Positions 32,597-41,068 are shown, counted from the stretch's first letter. The stretch: DNA of 52,989 bases from Chromatiales bacterium (GCA_014323925.1 JACONC010000010.1:1-52989), one strand, 5' to 3'. Numbers and translations: made by a program. Notes: generated by a model not told the origin, from the sequence alone.

Positions 32597-33726
32597 TAAT
32601 TTATTTGTGTCATCAGTTTATGAATTCCTTGCATGAAAACCTTCTTTTGATTAGCTGCTTATTGTCACTGATACTGGAGATTTTCAACAACTCGATCATT
32701 TAATCGGCAAACCTCACCATTGCTTGCCTCTGTGAGAGACAAACATCAGGGTAAAAAGCTAAAGAGCCAAGAATTAAAGCGTCCGGGCAACACGAAACCC
32801 AACGGAGTTGTGACGGATCGCCGCACCTTCTGCTAGGCGAACAGCAGAGCGCAGGTCTATAGAGTGGAAGAGCCAGGAACCGCCACGCAACATGTTGAAT
32901 GACTCATCCTCGCAACTACTCAGCCAAGCGCTACCGTCGGTCGGTGCACCGTTATAGTCTCGATGCCAACAATCCTCTACCCACTCCCATACATTGCCGT
33001 GGACATCGTGCAAACCGAATGCATTGGCAGGATAACTGCCCACTGCCACAGTACCGCCATTGTTATTATTAAAGTTCACCATATTCTTAGAAATCGTTGG
33101 TCCGAAAGTATAAGATGTTGTCGTGCCTGCTCTTGCCACATATTCCCATTCTGCTTCGCTTAATAAACGATACTGATGACCGGTTTTCACAGATAACCAG
33201 TGAGTAAAACCGGTAGCATCTTCCCACGATACACTGACAACAGGATGTGCATCGCTCTGCTTAAAGAATGTATTGCGCCACTCGTTGCTGCCAAGCCCTC
33301 CCGTTTCATCAATAAATGCTGCGTATTCCCGGACAGTCACCTCATATTTACCAACCGCAAAAGGTTTAGCAATCGTGACCTGATGTTGAGGCCTTTCGTC
33401 CTCAGTTCTCCTACCTCCATCTTCTGAAGAACCCATCATAAAGCTACCTGCCGGCACAACCACCATTACCGGACAGATGCTACAATCTTGGAAAGTATCG
33501 CCCGCTTGGTAACGCGACTCAGCAGATGCTAGGCATGAAAATAATAGAAATAGCAAAAATAAATCTATACGCAATTTGCCGACTAGTCTATTGGATTTGG
33601 TTGCGTTGTTTTGTCTAAAGTAATCCATTTTGTCTTTCTCTATATCTTTCATATGCCTTCCTCCGTTAATTAGATCTCCCCACCTAGTTTATCTTAACTC
33701 AAACTTACGCAATTTAGATGACCGCC
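32597..33726 (-). repeat. Tandem repeat unit 2 (FGE-fold gene with flanks)
   Basis: Second unit of the direct repeat, same orientation, beginning 21 bases after unit 1 ends. Flank similarity includes TTAATTAG, CCTAGTTTATCT and CAATTTAGAT upstream of the genes. Confidence 0.85.
32774..33652 (-). CDS. Secreted FGE/SUMF1-fold protein B with hypervariable-like C-terminus (292 aa)
   Basis: Paralogue of protein A, about 90% identical over the first ~220 residues by eye, including the export signal and KPFAVGKYEVTVREYAAFID. The two differ strongly in a short loop after FMMG (SSEDGGRRTEDER against APADEAGRDKNEG) and from residue ~235 to the end. After the shared LRGGSW it reads LFHSIDLRSAVRLAEGAAIR then HNSVGFRVARTL, one residue shorter than A. 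The final codons of A and B (RVARTL stop) are again identical at DNA level. Cys pair of true FGE also missing. Probably exported and possibly a ligand-binding protein; the binding partner is unknown. Confidence 0.82.
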   Translation of the reverse strand: MKDIEKDKMDYFRQNNATKSNRLVGKLRIDLFLLFLLFSCLASAESRYQAGDTFQDCSICPVMVVVPAGSFMMGSSEDGGRRTEDERPQHQVTIAKPFAVGKYEVTVREYAAFIDETGGLGSNEWRNTFFKQSDAHPVVSVSWEDATGFTHWLSVKTGHQYRLLSEAEWEYVARAGTTTSYTFGPTISKNMVNFNNNNGGTVAVGSYPANAFGLHDVHGNVWEWVEDCWHRDYNGAPTDGSAWLSSCEDESFNMLRGGSWLFHSIDLRSAVRLAEGAAIRHNSVGFRVARTL

Positions 33727-33991
33727 ATCCTTATTTAGGCAATATTTAAGCTACGCTCTTACTGCTTTCATTTTCATATATGGGCTCATACGGCTTATAG
33801 CTTCGGCTGGATTAACCATGATCAAATTTATGAACGATCTATTAGATTTGAAAGAGCAGCTGAAACGAAAATAACACCTGACACCAACATCCTTAAAACC
33901 GCATAACTTCATAGGTATTAAGTATAGCTCGCGCTGAGATCGTTGCTGTATCGCGAGCTATGAGCTTCGTTTTTTTAGAACAAGATGGCTA
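33727..33991. other. Non-coding stretch upstream of the FGE-fold pair
   Basis: No convincing gene; an 18-codon frame near 33819 (MIKFMNDLLDLKEQLKRK) is probably chance. It ends with the stem-loop at 33925-33960. Confidence 0.45.
33925..33976 (+). terminator. Stem-loop with following T-run
   Basis: TAGCTCGCG (33925-33933) pairs perfectly with CGCGAGCTA (33952-33960), with an 18-base loop. A run of seven T follows at 33970-33976, nine bases after the stem. The distance to the T-run is longer than ideal. On the minus strand it lies just after the small gene at 33992, so it might also halt that transcript. Confidence 0.45.
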
Positions 33992-34210
33992 TTAAAGCAT
34001 TTTAGCTATGAAACTAGTAATTGCGGTGTATATTCCTATTGCTATAACCAGACGCCAGGTTAGTTGCTCTTTCAACTCTGCCAAACCTGCTTTTAAGTCT
34101 GCCTTAGTCGCAACATCCTTTGAACTCGCAACATCGGCGACTGCTTCCTTCGCTTCATCCGGCGAAAGGCCTAGCTTTGTAAGTGCGTTGTATAAAGCTA
34201 TCTCTGACAT
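33992..34210 (-). CDS. Small coiled-coil membrane-anchored protein (72 aa, DUF1640-like)
   Basis: Protein with an N-terminal amphipathic part (MSEIALYNALTKLGLSPDEA), an Ala/Lys/Glu coiled coil (SKDVATKADLKAGLAELKEQ) and one C-terminal membrane segment (WRLVIAIGIYTAITSFIAKM). This three-part layout is shared with short DUF1640/CCDC90-like bacterial proteins, often encoded in mobile or repeated loci; function unknown. Start at 34210 is supported by AAGGAG 7 bases upstream; a longer frame from 34291 lacks a good site. Next to the tandem FGE pair and tRNA-Ser. Confidence 0.65.
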   Translation of the reverse strand: MSEIALYNALTKLGLSPDEAKEAVADVASSKDVATKADLKAGLAELKEQLTWRLVIAIGIYTAITSFIAKML

Positions 34211-34508
34211 CTTTATTCTCCTTGATGGTGTCTCAATTGATATTATAGTACACCCGCCCACAGACAACAAACGAATTCTGCATAGAGTCATGGTTCAAAA
34301 CTTCGCTGATCGTGATTTAACATAAACTGCTTATTCGCAGGTATTTCTTATCTTCGCCTAAAATCGGTGATCTCCAATCCACGTTACGGTCGTGAGCGCA
34401 GGCCACCACACACGGCTAAAGTCCTGGATAAAGCCGGCAGGTCAAAGATTAGTAGATGACGGTAAGGTAGTAATATCAAAAAACTTGCAATACCGCCATC
34501 AGTTCTCA

Positions 34509-34529
34509 ACATCAATGAATCATTGATGT
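34509..34529. repeat. Perfect 21-bp palindrome
   Basis: The core ATCAATGAATCATTGAT is extended by AC and GT on its two sides, giving ten paired bases around one central A. It may be a regulator site, or the foot of an RNA hairpin; no T-run is close by on either strand. Confidence 0.6.
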
Positions 34530-34564
34530 GAAAATTATCTGAAAAAAGACCGAGAGAGTTGCCA

Positions 34565-34594
34565 GGTTAATGATCATTTGGTTAACGATCATTT
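34565..34594. repeat. Tandem 15-bp repeat (x2)
   Basis: GGTTAATGATCATTT is followed directly by GGTTAACGATCATTT (one mismatch). Each unit holds a small palindrome (ATGATCAT or GTTAAC). Located 20 bases from the tRNA 3' end. Confidence 0.6.
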
Positions 34595-34614
34595 AGTAAG
34601 CCGAAGGTAGTCAC

Positions 34615-34704
34615 TGGCGGAGAGGGGGGGATTCGAACCCCCGGATCGCTTGCGCGATCTTCGGTTTTCAAGACCGATGCCTTCGACCGCTCGGCCACCT
34701 CTCC
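34615..34704 (-). tRNA. tRNA-Ser (UGA)
   Basis: On the minus strand, 34704-34615 folds as a class II tRNA. Acceptor GGAGAGG pairs with CCTCTCC. The D region is TGGCCGAGCGGTCGAAGGC. The anticodon loop CTTGAAA gives anticodon TGA. A long variable arm (GATCGCGCAAGCGATC) is typical of serine. The T-loop is GGGGGTTCGAATCCCCC. Discriminator G and an encoded CCA follow (34618-34615). Confidence 0.96.
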
Positions 34705-34824
34705 ATTGCGACTAAAAGAACTATCAATTATAAACAAATAACCGACGATGTGCTGATAACCAAAGGCGGAGAAGTGGCGATTTTAATATAAATTTAATTT
34801 ACTTTCACTCAAGACGGGGGATAA

Positions 34825-35367
34825 CTATCGGCTAGCCCGTGCAATGGCTTCAAAGTCTACCTCTTTGTACATAAAGCTCTGCTTATCAAATAGCTTATTA
34901 CCGTATTGGTCTATCCAATCCTTATGGTAGCTCAGAGTATATTCGCCAGGTGGCATAACATTGAATATCACATTGTATTTGTCGGTGATCTTACCAGGCA
35001 ATGCCATATTACGAGCATAGTGCAAATTATCAATCAAGTTGATATGCGGCACCAAATCTACGGTTGCTATGGCACCGGTTTCTGCATTGATAACTTGAGC
35101 AGTCATCACTAAATAGCCGACGAATCCTCCAGCCGGCGTCCCTTCGGGGATATCGTCCTCTGCCCAGTTCACTCGTGCCTCTATATGTACATGGGTTTGA
35201 TCCTCAGGCAAATTATAGCCGGCCGGCATAACCGTATCTTTAACAGCTCCTTCAAAGATAAGCTGTATGCCCGGTTCTATAATCTCTTCACCAATGACTA
35301 GCTCTTCGGCATTCGCCACTTGGATAGCGAATAACGCCGATATACAAAATGCAAATAAAGTTTTCAT
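34825..35367 (-). CDS. Tp34/P19-family periplasmic iron-binding protein
   Basis: Exported protein (180 aa) of the Tp34/P19 group (Fe2+ transport-associated). Signal peptide 1-20 (KTLFAFCISALFAIQVANA). The family region appears as HVHIEARVNWAEDD, VGYLVMTAQVINAETGAI, VPHINLIDNLHYARNMALPG and PPGEYTLSYHKDWIDQYGNK, with the His and Met residues that hold copper/iron in characterised members. AAGGAGATCATT precedes the ATG. Last gene of a porin/FMN/PepSY set; no FTR1 permease lies beside it, unlike in Campylobacter or uropathogenic E. coli. Confidence 0.75.
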   Translation of the reverse strand: MKTLFAFCISALFAIQVANAEELVIGEEIIEPGIQLIFEGAVKDTVMPAGYNLPEDQTHVHIEARVNWAEDDIPEGTPAGGFVGYLVMTAQVINAETGAIATVDLVPHINLIDNLHYARNMALPGKITDKYNVIFNVMPPGEYTLSYHKDWIDQYGNKLFDKQSFMYKEVDFEAIARASR

Positions 35368-35496
35368 AATGATCTCCTTGTTTAAGTTAAATATAAAATT
35401 GCAAGACGATGCTTGCCCAGTTTAGTTATCATAATATTCGTATCGCAATAACTTCATAAACTAGTGTGCGATGCCATATATCATATAAAATTAAGT

Positions 35497-36216
35497 TTAT
35501 GCTCTTCTTAGCCACAAAAAAACACCGGTTGCTGAGAGAAATACAAGCAGCAAAGCGGCGATGTCGGCAATCACAACTCCGATGTTGCCGAACAGACGAC
35601 CGCTGTGAAAATCCAATAACAAACGCTCCCAACTTATCAAATGATTATTGGCATGCACAAGTATCACTTCTCGCATTGACATGGGTAGCTCGCTATCGGT
35701 AGCAGGAGTAGTCCATACGATTGATCCACGGCGATAGACTTGCCAGTCTTGCGCAGTCTCATCGACCAGCCAGTCACCATTTAAACCACCGACTATCAAG
35801 GCACCGTCGCGATTGCGACCTATTTTATTTATCAAATTGGGTAAACCGTTAAAAATGGAGAGCTCCTCTACTATCTCTCCTTGTTTGGTTAGTATCCATA
35901 GTTTGTTATCTCCGACAATCCATAGATAAGTCCCATCCTCAATAGCACCCTTTAAATTGTTTAACTCAAGCAAAGCAACATATTGCCCGTCTATATAAAG
36001 AGAATTACCAGCTTGCGAAACCCAGTAATTATCGGTCCGGTAATTCGTTGTCTCTCGGACCGTCGTGCTATAGAGAGATTCAGCAAGATAACTCGGCATA
36101 TAACGGTGGTCCAAATCAAACCAGGAACCATGTTGTATAGCTAATCCAGTGATCACGAAAATAAACAGAAAAATAAAGCTACTGATGCCTATGCTACGAT
36201 GTAGTTGGCGATACAT
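35497..36216 (-). CDS. PepSY-associated transmembrane protein
   Basis: Inner-membrane protein (239 aa). The N-terminal segment RQLHRSIGISSFIFLFIFVI (residues 3-22) and the C-terminal VVIADIAALLLVFLSATGVF (~215-234), followed by LWLRRA, are the PepSY-TM hallmark. The conserved LLLDFHSGRLFGNIGVV precedes the last helix, and its His may bind haem. The periplasmic part between has propeller-like strands (WIVGDNKLWILTKQGEIVEE). Members often pass electrons to periplasmic iron or flavin proteins. Follows the FMN-binding gene after 20 bases. Confidence 0.8.
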   Translation of the reverse strand: MYRQLHRSIGISSFIFLFIFVITGLAIQHGSWFDLDHRYMPSYLAESLYSTTVRETTNYRTDNYWVSQAGNSLYIDGQYVALLELNNLKGAIEDGTYLWIVGDNKLWILTKQGEIVEELSIFNGLPNLINKIGRNRDGALIVGGLNGDWLVDETAQDWQVYRRGSIVWTTPATDSELPMSMREVILVHANNHLISWERLLLDFHSGRLFGNIGVVIADIAALLLVFLSATGVFLWLRRA

Positions 36217-36236
36217 ATCAAGTTGTGCTAGTGGAA

Positions 36237-36785
36237 TTAAGAGGTAACCGAATTATGCAGTACCAAAGCAAGCCTAGCTAGCTTGGTGACTGCACGCACC
36301 GACAAAGTAGCCCCAGAAATATTATCTATGTTACGATCGAGTTTTAAGCTATCGTTTAGTAGCTTTGCATCAGTAAATTGTCGGGCAAAAGAGTCGTAGC
36401 GAACCTCCCAGCCGCGGCTCTCACGAAAAATTAATACTTTCATTTCACTGATACGGTTAGCATCAATTGAAAAACCACTGGTAATCAGCCTCTCCTTACC
36501 AATTTCTTCTAATATCCAGACACTGCGGTCAGCCTTGAGCCAATAACGAATCCTAAACTTACTATATTTACCACCCAACACCTTTTTAATCGACTCTTTA
36601 AGCGCCTGATCTGGATAGAGCATAGAAGGTTTGGGCGGCTCACCGTTAAAATGACGGGATACAAAAATATCCGGTGCTTCGTATATACTTTCTATTGCAA
36701 AAAGCGATGATGGAGATGCAACGACTAATAACGCCGCCCAAAAGTAAAAAATGGCTTTTAGCCTATTGAGTTGTAATCTATTCAT
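36237..36785 (-). CDS. FMN-binding domain protein (covalent flavin site)
   Basis: Exported protein (182 aa) with signal peptide ~10-30 (KAIFYFWAALLVVASPSSLFA). The C-terminal FMN-binding domain ends NIDNISGATLSVRAVTKLAR; SGAT is the site where ApbE-type flavin transferases attach FMN to Thr. The family strand KVLIFRESRGWEVRYDSFARQF is also present. It likely shuttles electrons in the periplasm with the PepSY protein downstream. Start at 36785 is chosen since it places the signal peptide properly; the frame opens at a TTG at 36827. Confidence 0.82.
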   Translation of the reverse strand: MNRLQLNRLKAIFYFWAALLVVASPSSLFAIESIYEAPDIFVSRHFNGEPPKPSMLYPDQALKESIKKVLGGKYSKFRIRYWLKADRSVWILEEIGKERLITSGFSIDANRISEMKVLIFRESRGWEVRYDSFARQFTDAKLLNDSLKLDRNIDNISGATLSVRAVTKLARLALVLHNSVTS

Positions 36786-37178
36786 TGCTACCAAACTCTT
36801 AAAAATTAATGACTGACCGTCTCGCAATCAAGCAAGCCTCAGAGGTGCAATCCGAGTAATAATGCACTGGCATATGATATGTCGCAAATTGGTGACTGGG
36901 ATGAAAATTATTATCACCAAGCAGCAACATAGCTTATACAAATGGGCGCACCTCCGAAACTCGTACGAGTAAATAACCGATGGCCACTCTGCATGAGGAA
37001 GGACAAGCTGGCGAAATATCAATCATGGAATGATATCTGCGGCAGTCCACAAATATATCTGTTGTGAGGTAGTACTTATTATAGCAAGGAGAAGGTAACA
37101 TACTACTATCAAGCAACAAAAATCTTCAATTTCCGCTTGTCTTCCCAAAATCAAAGTGTCATCCTTTATTTACTATTG
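36786..37178. other. Intergenic stretch within the porin-FMN-PepSY-Tp34 set
   Basis: Nearly 400 bases without a recognised gene. Minus-strand frames of about 60 codons exist here (such as 36828-37022) but look like chance: Cys/Ile-rich, no ribosome-binding site. It probably carries the promoter of the FMN-binding gene, which would mean the porin is a separate transcript. Confidence 0.45.
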
Positions 37179-38594
37179 TCAAAACTCATATCCGACTCCC
37201 AAATTAAATCCATCAAAATCTCTTCTACGATCACCTCTGTTATCGTGTTCACGATCGACGAAATCCGCTTTGAAAACCGTGCTTTCACTTAACCAATAAT
37301 TAAAACCTACCGACCACTGATCGAACTCATCCTGAGAGCGGCCACCTTCAACATCCTCGTAGCGAGCAAATACACCGAAGTGCTCGTTTAACCTAAAAGA
37401 AGGTTCCACATACCAACCTTGTTGTTGGTCATAATCATTCGCTTTTATTGGATTTTGTATTTGAGAACCGATATTTTGCGGATCTTCTATTTGAGAGTCC
37501 ACATCTAGATCCCAGCCGGCATATAAAGCTCTCAAACCAAACGGACCTTTACTGTAAACCATATGCGCTACATATAGTATTGCGCCATCAATCGAATCAT
37601 TACTGTCTTGTGTAATATCCGATTGATATTGCAAGCCAGCAGCCAACTCCAAGCCCGGCATGCCAGTATACTTAACACGACTAGTGACGGCGAAATTATC
37701 AGCATCAGCTAGGGCAGTTTTTTGTCTACCGCTACGAATACGAGCAGTGCCGTCACCTCTTACCGTATTTTTTACTTCATCAATTGTGCCGTCAGCAACT
37801 CTGTCAGGAGTTCCGTCAGAATCTGTGTCAGTAAGCCCGTCGTCCTTAATTCTCTGAATTGTCTTAACTTCCGTTGCGCCGTCATCAATTTTCAGTCCTT
37901 CGTGCAATGCAAGGTCAAAACTAAATCCATTATCCATGCGATGGGTGTAGGCAACACCACCTGCCCACCATGCCGTCGGGATAATAACATTCTCAACGGT
38001 ATTACGTTCAACACCATAGAAACTCGGCGGTTCGTGGGTTTCGTTCATAATACCTATAGGTAATAGAAAGACACCAGCACGAGCGGTATTGCGCTCGTTA
38101 AAGTCGTATTCTATAAAAGCCTGTTCAAGCTCCACTTCGCCCGGCTGGTCGTCACCAGCAAGTGCATGTTCAAGTTCCACTTCAGAGAAAAATCTTAATC
38201 GGTCATTAAACTCATGTCCGAAGAATAATACAAAACGATGGAAGTCTATCTCCTTTTTATTGTCGCGTCCTTCGACACTTAAATTGTTATAATGCAATTC
38301 ACCGTATCCACCCATTGAAGTTTTATCCCAAAAAGATGAGGTTGAACCGTACGACTCAACTGCTTCTGCTGTTGCTTCAACCGCTTGTGCGTTTTGCGTA
38401 ACATTCTCGTCTACCGACTCTAATTTTTCTTGCATGGCATTTAATCGCTCCTGCAGTTCTCTCATCTGTTGTTTAAGAATGGTAATCTCGTCGGTTTGAG
38501 CAAATACTGCTTGAGGTACTATCACAGTAAAGAATAAAAAACTGATAGTAGCCATCAATCCTGCTCGTGTCTTATTAAATAAATTATTCATCAA
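37179..38594 (-). CDS. Outer-membrane porin, OprO/OprP-like, with N-terminal coiled coil (471 aa)
   Basis: Trimeric-type porin. Signal peptide ~1-32 (TISFLFFTVIVPQAVFAQ). Coiled coil ~35-75 (ITILKQQMRELQERLNAMQE). The beta-barrel follows from GGYGELHYNNLSVEGRD-NKKEIDFHRFVLFFGHEF and ends with the outer-membrane signature GYEF with terminal Phe. FSEVELEHALAGDDQPGEVE resembles phosphate-selective porins. A loop around residues 245-275 contains DTDSDGTPDRVADGT, a calcium-binding-like Asp motif. The solute is unknown; iron or phosphate is inferred from the family and neighbours. Confidence 0.85.
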   Translation of the reverse strand: MMNNLFNKTRAGLMATISFLFFTVIVPQAVFAQTDEITILKQQMRELQERLNAMQEKLESVDENVTQNAQAVEATAEAVESYGSTSSFWDKTSMGGYGELHYNNLSVEGRDNKKEIDFHRFVLFFGHEFNDRLRFFSEVELEHALAGDDQPGEVELEQAFIEYDFNERNTARAGVFLLPIGIMNETHEPPSFYGVERNTVENVIIPTAWWAGGVAYTHRMDNGFSFDLALHEGLKIDDGATEVKTIQRIKDDGLTDTDSDGTPDRVADGTIDEVKNTVRGDGTARIRSGRQKTALADADNFAVTSRVKYTGMPGLELAAGLQYQSDITQDSNDSIDGAILYVAHMVYSKGPFGLRALYAGWDLDVDSQIEDPQNIGSQIQNPIKANDYDQQQGWYVEPSFRLNEHFGVFARYEDVEGGRSQDEFDQWSVGFNYWLSESTVFKADFVDREHDNRGDRRRDFDGFNLGVGYEF

Positions 38595-38998
38595 GTATGC
38601 TCCTTTTAATAACTATAAACATAATTAGTATTGTAATTGTAATAATTATAATTTATGTGTCAATGCTTTTAGAAGATATTTTTTTATGTTGTTTTATGAA
38701 GGTTTCACCAGCTGCAGAGGCAAGACACTCGTTGTTAGTCTCTTTCACGATACTGCTGTATGCTCTGTACAAACTGATATGCTGTCTGCCATAATCATAT
38801 AGGCAAGTGTGCTTGCAGTGGCGTGCGACGAATGCTTATAAATAATCCCCAGTGCGAGGTTCGCAACATCAGCACAAACGACATGCCCTTAACAGGTTCT
38901 GCGTGATACTAGACGCACACCTATAGCAAAGGTAGTAAGGCGCCGCTATGGCTTAGTCGCGAGTAGGACTAGGTTTATGCCTGAGTTTATACCTGAGT
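38595..38998. other. Intergenic stretch between porin and rplQ
   Basis: No gene recognised. The first ~60 bases are extremely AT-rich and probably hold the porin promoter. Towards rplQ there is a CCTGAGTTTAT repeat pair just past the rplQ stop, but no convincing terminator was seen for the long ribosomal transcript. Confidence 0.5.
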
Positions 38999-39394
38999 TT
39001 ATTCTGCAGAGGTAGCCGGTTGGTCCTCGCTTTCTAGGATGCGGTCTACCAAACACACATAAGCCATGGGTGCGTTGTCGCCTTTGCGAAAGCCGTGCTT
39101 GAGTATGCGTAGATAGCCGCCAGGGCGTTCACGATAGTGAGGACCTAGGTCAGTAAATAATTTTTCCACTGCTGACTTGTCGCGTAGTTTGGCAAACGCG
39201 CGTCTGCGCGATGCGACACTGTCGTGCTTGGCAAGTGTGATAATAGGTTCTATAATCCGCCTTAATTCTTTGGCTTTAGCCAGTGTCGTATGTATTTTTT
39301 CATGTTCGATTAACGACACCGACATATTAGCAAAGAGGGCTTTACGGTGTGCCGAGTTGGTATTGAGCTTTCTGCCTGAATTAAGATGTCGCAT
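38999..39394 (-). CDS. rplQ: Ribosomal protein L17
   Basis: Last gene of the ribosomal block (131 aa). It starts [20 protein letters not shown], and ends with [20 protein letters not shown] followed by PMAYVCLVD. Lies 17 bases after rpoA, the standard end of the alpha operon. Its C-terminal ~10 residues ([10 protein letters not shown]) are a short unstructured tail. Confidence 0.98.
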   Translation of the reverse strand: MRHLNSGRKLNTNSAHRKALFANMSVSLIEHEKIHTTLAKAKELRRIIEPIITLAKHDSVASRRRAFAKLRDKSAVEKLFTDLGPHYRERPGGYLRILKHGFRKGDNAPMAYVCLVDRILESEDQPATSAE

Positions 39395-39411
39395 GGTTTT
39401 ATAGTCAAATC

Positions 39412-40416
39412 CTAATCGTGCCGCTCGGCATTAGAAGACCAAGTCGCAGCTAAATTAGCTGGTGGCCAATTTTCTATCTCCATGCCAAGCTCTAATCCGA
39501 GATTGGCAAGCAGATTTTTAATTTCAGTCAGAGATTTCTTGCCTAAATTAGGCGTTCTCATTAAATCCATCTCCGATCTCTTAACCAAGTCCCCTACATA
39601 GTATATTTTCTCAGATTTTAAGCAATTCGCCGAGCGCACCGTTAAGTCGAGCTCGTCCACTGGTTTCATTAACACCTCTTCTATCTCATCTTCAGAACTT
39701 TCTTGCTCAGCAGCTTTAACCTCTTCCAGATCTATGAACACACCCAACTGAGAGTAGAGTGTCATTGCTGCTTGACTAATCAGTTCTTCGGCAGTAACCG
39801 TGCCGTTAGTCTCCAACTCTAGAATTAATTTATCTAAATCAGCGCGTTTGCCGACGCGAGTATTCTCAACATTATAGGATACTCGTTTGATAGGGCTAAA
39901 ACTCGCGTCTAGTAATAGACTACCTACCACTTGATTTTCTTTTTTCTCTTTGCGTACAACTGCTGGTTGATAGCCGCGACCTTTTTCTATCCATAAATCC
40001 ATCTCCAACTCACCTTTAGGACTTAAATGAGCAATGACATGATCAGTGTTGGCAATTTCAACTACACTTTCCACTTGTATGTCGGCACCGGTTACGACGC
40101 TATTGCCCTTTTTGTGCACTTTTACCATCGTTGAGTCCTTTTCATACAACCTGATAGCTAACCCTTTTAGATTGAGCAAGATGTCTACGACATCTTCTTG
40201 CACGCCTTCAATGGTCGAATATTCATGCAGTACATTGCTAATCCTTGCTTCCACAACAGCTGCACCTGGCATCGCCGAAAATAAAACTCGGCGCATCGCA
40301 TTGCCCAGAGTATGTCCGAAACCGGGCTCCAACGGTTGTATGAAGACACGCATTTTGTTATCAGAAAATCTTTGTATTTGAACCGAATCCGGTCTCAATA
40401 AATTAGTGTAGCTCAC
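39412..40416 (-). CDS. rpoA: RNA polymerase alpha subunit
   Basis: 334 aa. The N-terminal dimerisation domain carries [20 protein letters not shown] and [20 protein letters not shown]. After an acidic linker (~235-250) the C-terminal domain shows [20 protein letters not shown] with the UP-element Arg and the helix-hairpin-helix [20 protein letters not shown]. Typical gammaproteobacterial form. Confidence 0.99.
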   Translation of the reverse strand: MSYTNLLRPDSVQIQRFSDNKMRVFIQPLEPGFGHTLGNAMRRVLFSAMPGAAVVEARISNVLHEYSTIEGVQEDVVDILLNLKGLAIRLYEKDSTMVKVHKKGNSVVTGADIQVESVVEIANTDHVIAHLSPKGELEMDLWIEKGRGYQPAVVRKEKKENQVVGSLLLDASFSPIKRVSYNVENTRVGKRADLDKLILELETNGTVTAEELISQAAMTLYSQLGVFIDLEEVKAAEQESSEDEIEEVLMKPVDELDLTVRSANCLKSEKIYYVGDLVKRSEMDLMRTPNLGKKSLTEIKNLLANLGLELGMEIENWPPANLAATWSSNAERHD

Positions 40417-40435
40417 GCTTGCCTCCTAGGTCGCT

Positions 40436-41056
40436 TTATTTAGAGTACAGCTCAACCACGAGCGACTCATTAATATCTTGGGGTAAATCGGAACGCTGCG
40501 GATAAGATTCAAACACTGCCCGCAGTGCTTTCACATCTACCGTAATCCATTCGGCAAAACCTAGTTGCTCGGCTATATCGATCGCATCTTTAATTCTAAG
40601 TTGCTTTTTCGCTTTATCGGCAATCGCAATCGTGTCGGCAGGCTTCACCTGATACGAGGGTATATTAACCACTGTGCCGTTAACCGTGACCGCCTTATGA
40701 CTGACCAGTTGGCGACTCTCAGCGCGGGTGCAGCCAAATCCTGAACGGTATACTACATTATCCAATCTACTTTCCAGTAGCCGCAATAAATTCTCACCAG
40801 TAGAACCACGTTCTTTGGCTGCCTTTTTATAATAATTTCTAAACTGCCTTTCCAACACACCGTAAATGCGGCGTAGCTTTTGCTTCTCGCGTAATTGTAT
40901 GCCGTAGTCGGTCTGTCGCGGACGACGTTCCAACTGCTGTCCCGGCGGTCTCGTGATGTTACACTTTTTGTCTAACGAACGACCGCGACCTTTGAGCAAC
41001 AGATCGGTGCCTTCGCGTTTGCTCAACTTACAAGTGGGACCTAAATACCGTGCCAT
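40436..41056 (-). CDS. rpsD: Ribosomal protein S4
   Basis: 206 aa. [20 protein letters not shown] opens it; the S4 RNA-binding domain holds [20 protein letters not shown] and [13 protein letters not shown]. In E. coli S4 also represses the alpha operon. Only one Cys remains in the N-terminal region (no zinc knuckle). Confidence 0.99.
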   Translation of the reverse strand: MARYLGPTCKLSKREGTDLLLKGRGRSLDKKCNITRPPGQQLERRPRQTDYGIQLREKQKLRRIYGVLERQFRNYYKKAAKERGSTGENLLRLLESRLDNVVYRSGFGCTRAESRQLVSHKAVTVNGTVVNIPSYQVKPADTIAIADKAKKQLRIKDAIDIAEQLGFAEWITVDVKALRAVFESYPQRSDLPQDINESLVVELYSK

Positions 41057-41068
41057 TTTATCTGTCCT

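Larger units (their letters stand above)
34211..34614. other. Non-coding stretch between small ORF and tRNA-Ser, with palindrome and direct repeats
   Basis: No protein gene seen. It contains the perfect palindrome at 34509-34529 and the tandem pair at 34565-34594. It lies at the 3' side of tRNA-Ser, where integrating elements insert, but no integrase gene or copy of the tRNA end was found. Confidence 0.5.

Noticed and set aside
31447-34210. Reverse transcriptase or template repeat of a diversity-generating retroelement next to the FGE pair
   Set aside because: None of the frames here has the YxDD-type palm motif, and no third copy of the LRGGSW...GFRVAR region was seen; if it exists it is outside the window.
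34615-34704. Direct repeat of the tRNA-Ser 3' end marking an integrated element
   Set aside because: No second copy of the T-arm/acceptor sequence was noticed on either side.
36828-37022. Minus-strand 64-codon frame between porin and FMN-binding gene
   Set aside because: No ribosome-binding site and no recognised motif; composition looks random.
38597-38794. Plus-strand 65-codon hydrophobic frame upstream of the porin
   Set aside because: Ile/Val-only stretch arises from AT-rich promoter DNA; no start signal and no family resemblance.
38799-38998. Rho-independent terminator of the ribosomal operon
   Set aside because: No GC-rich hairpin followed by a T-run was found on the minus strand past rplQ.
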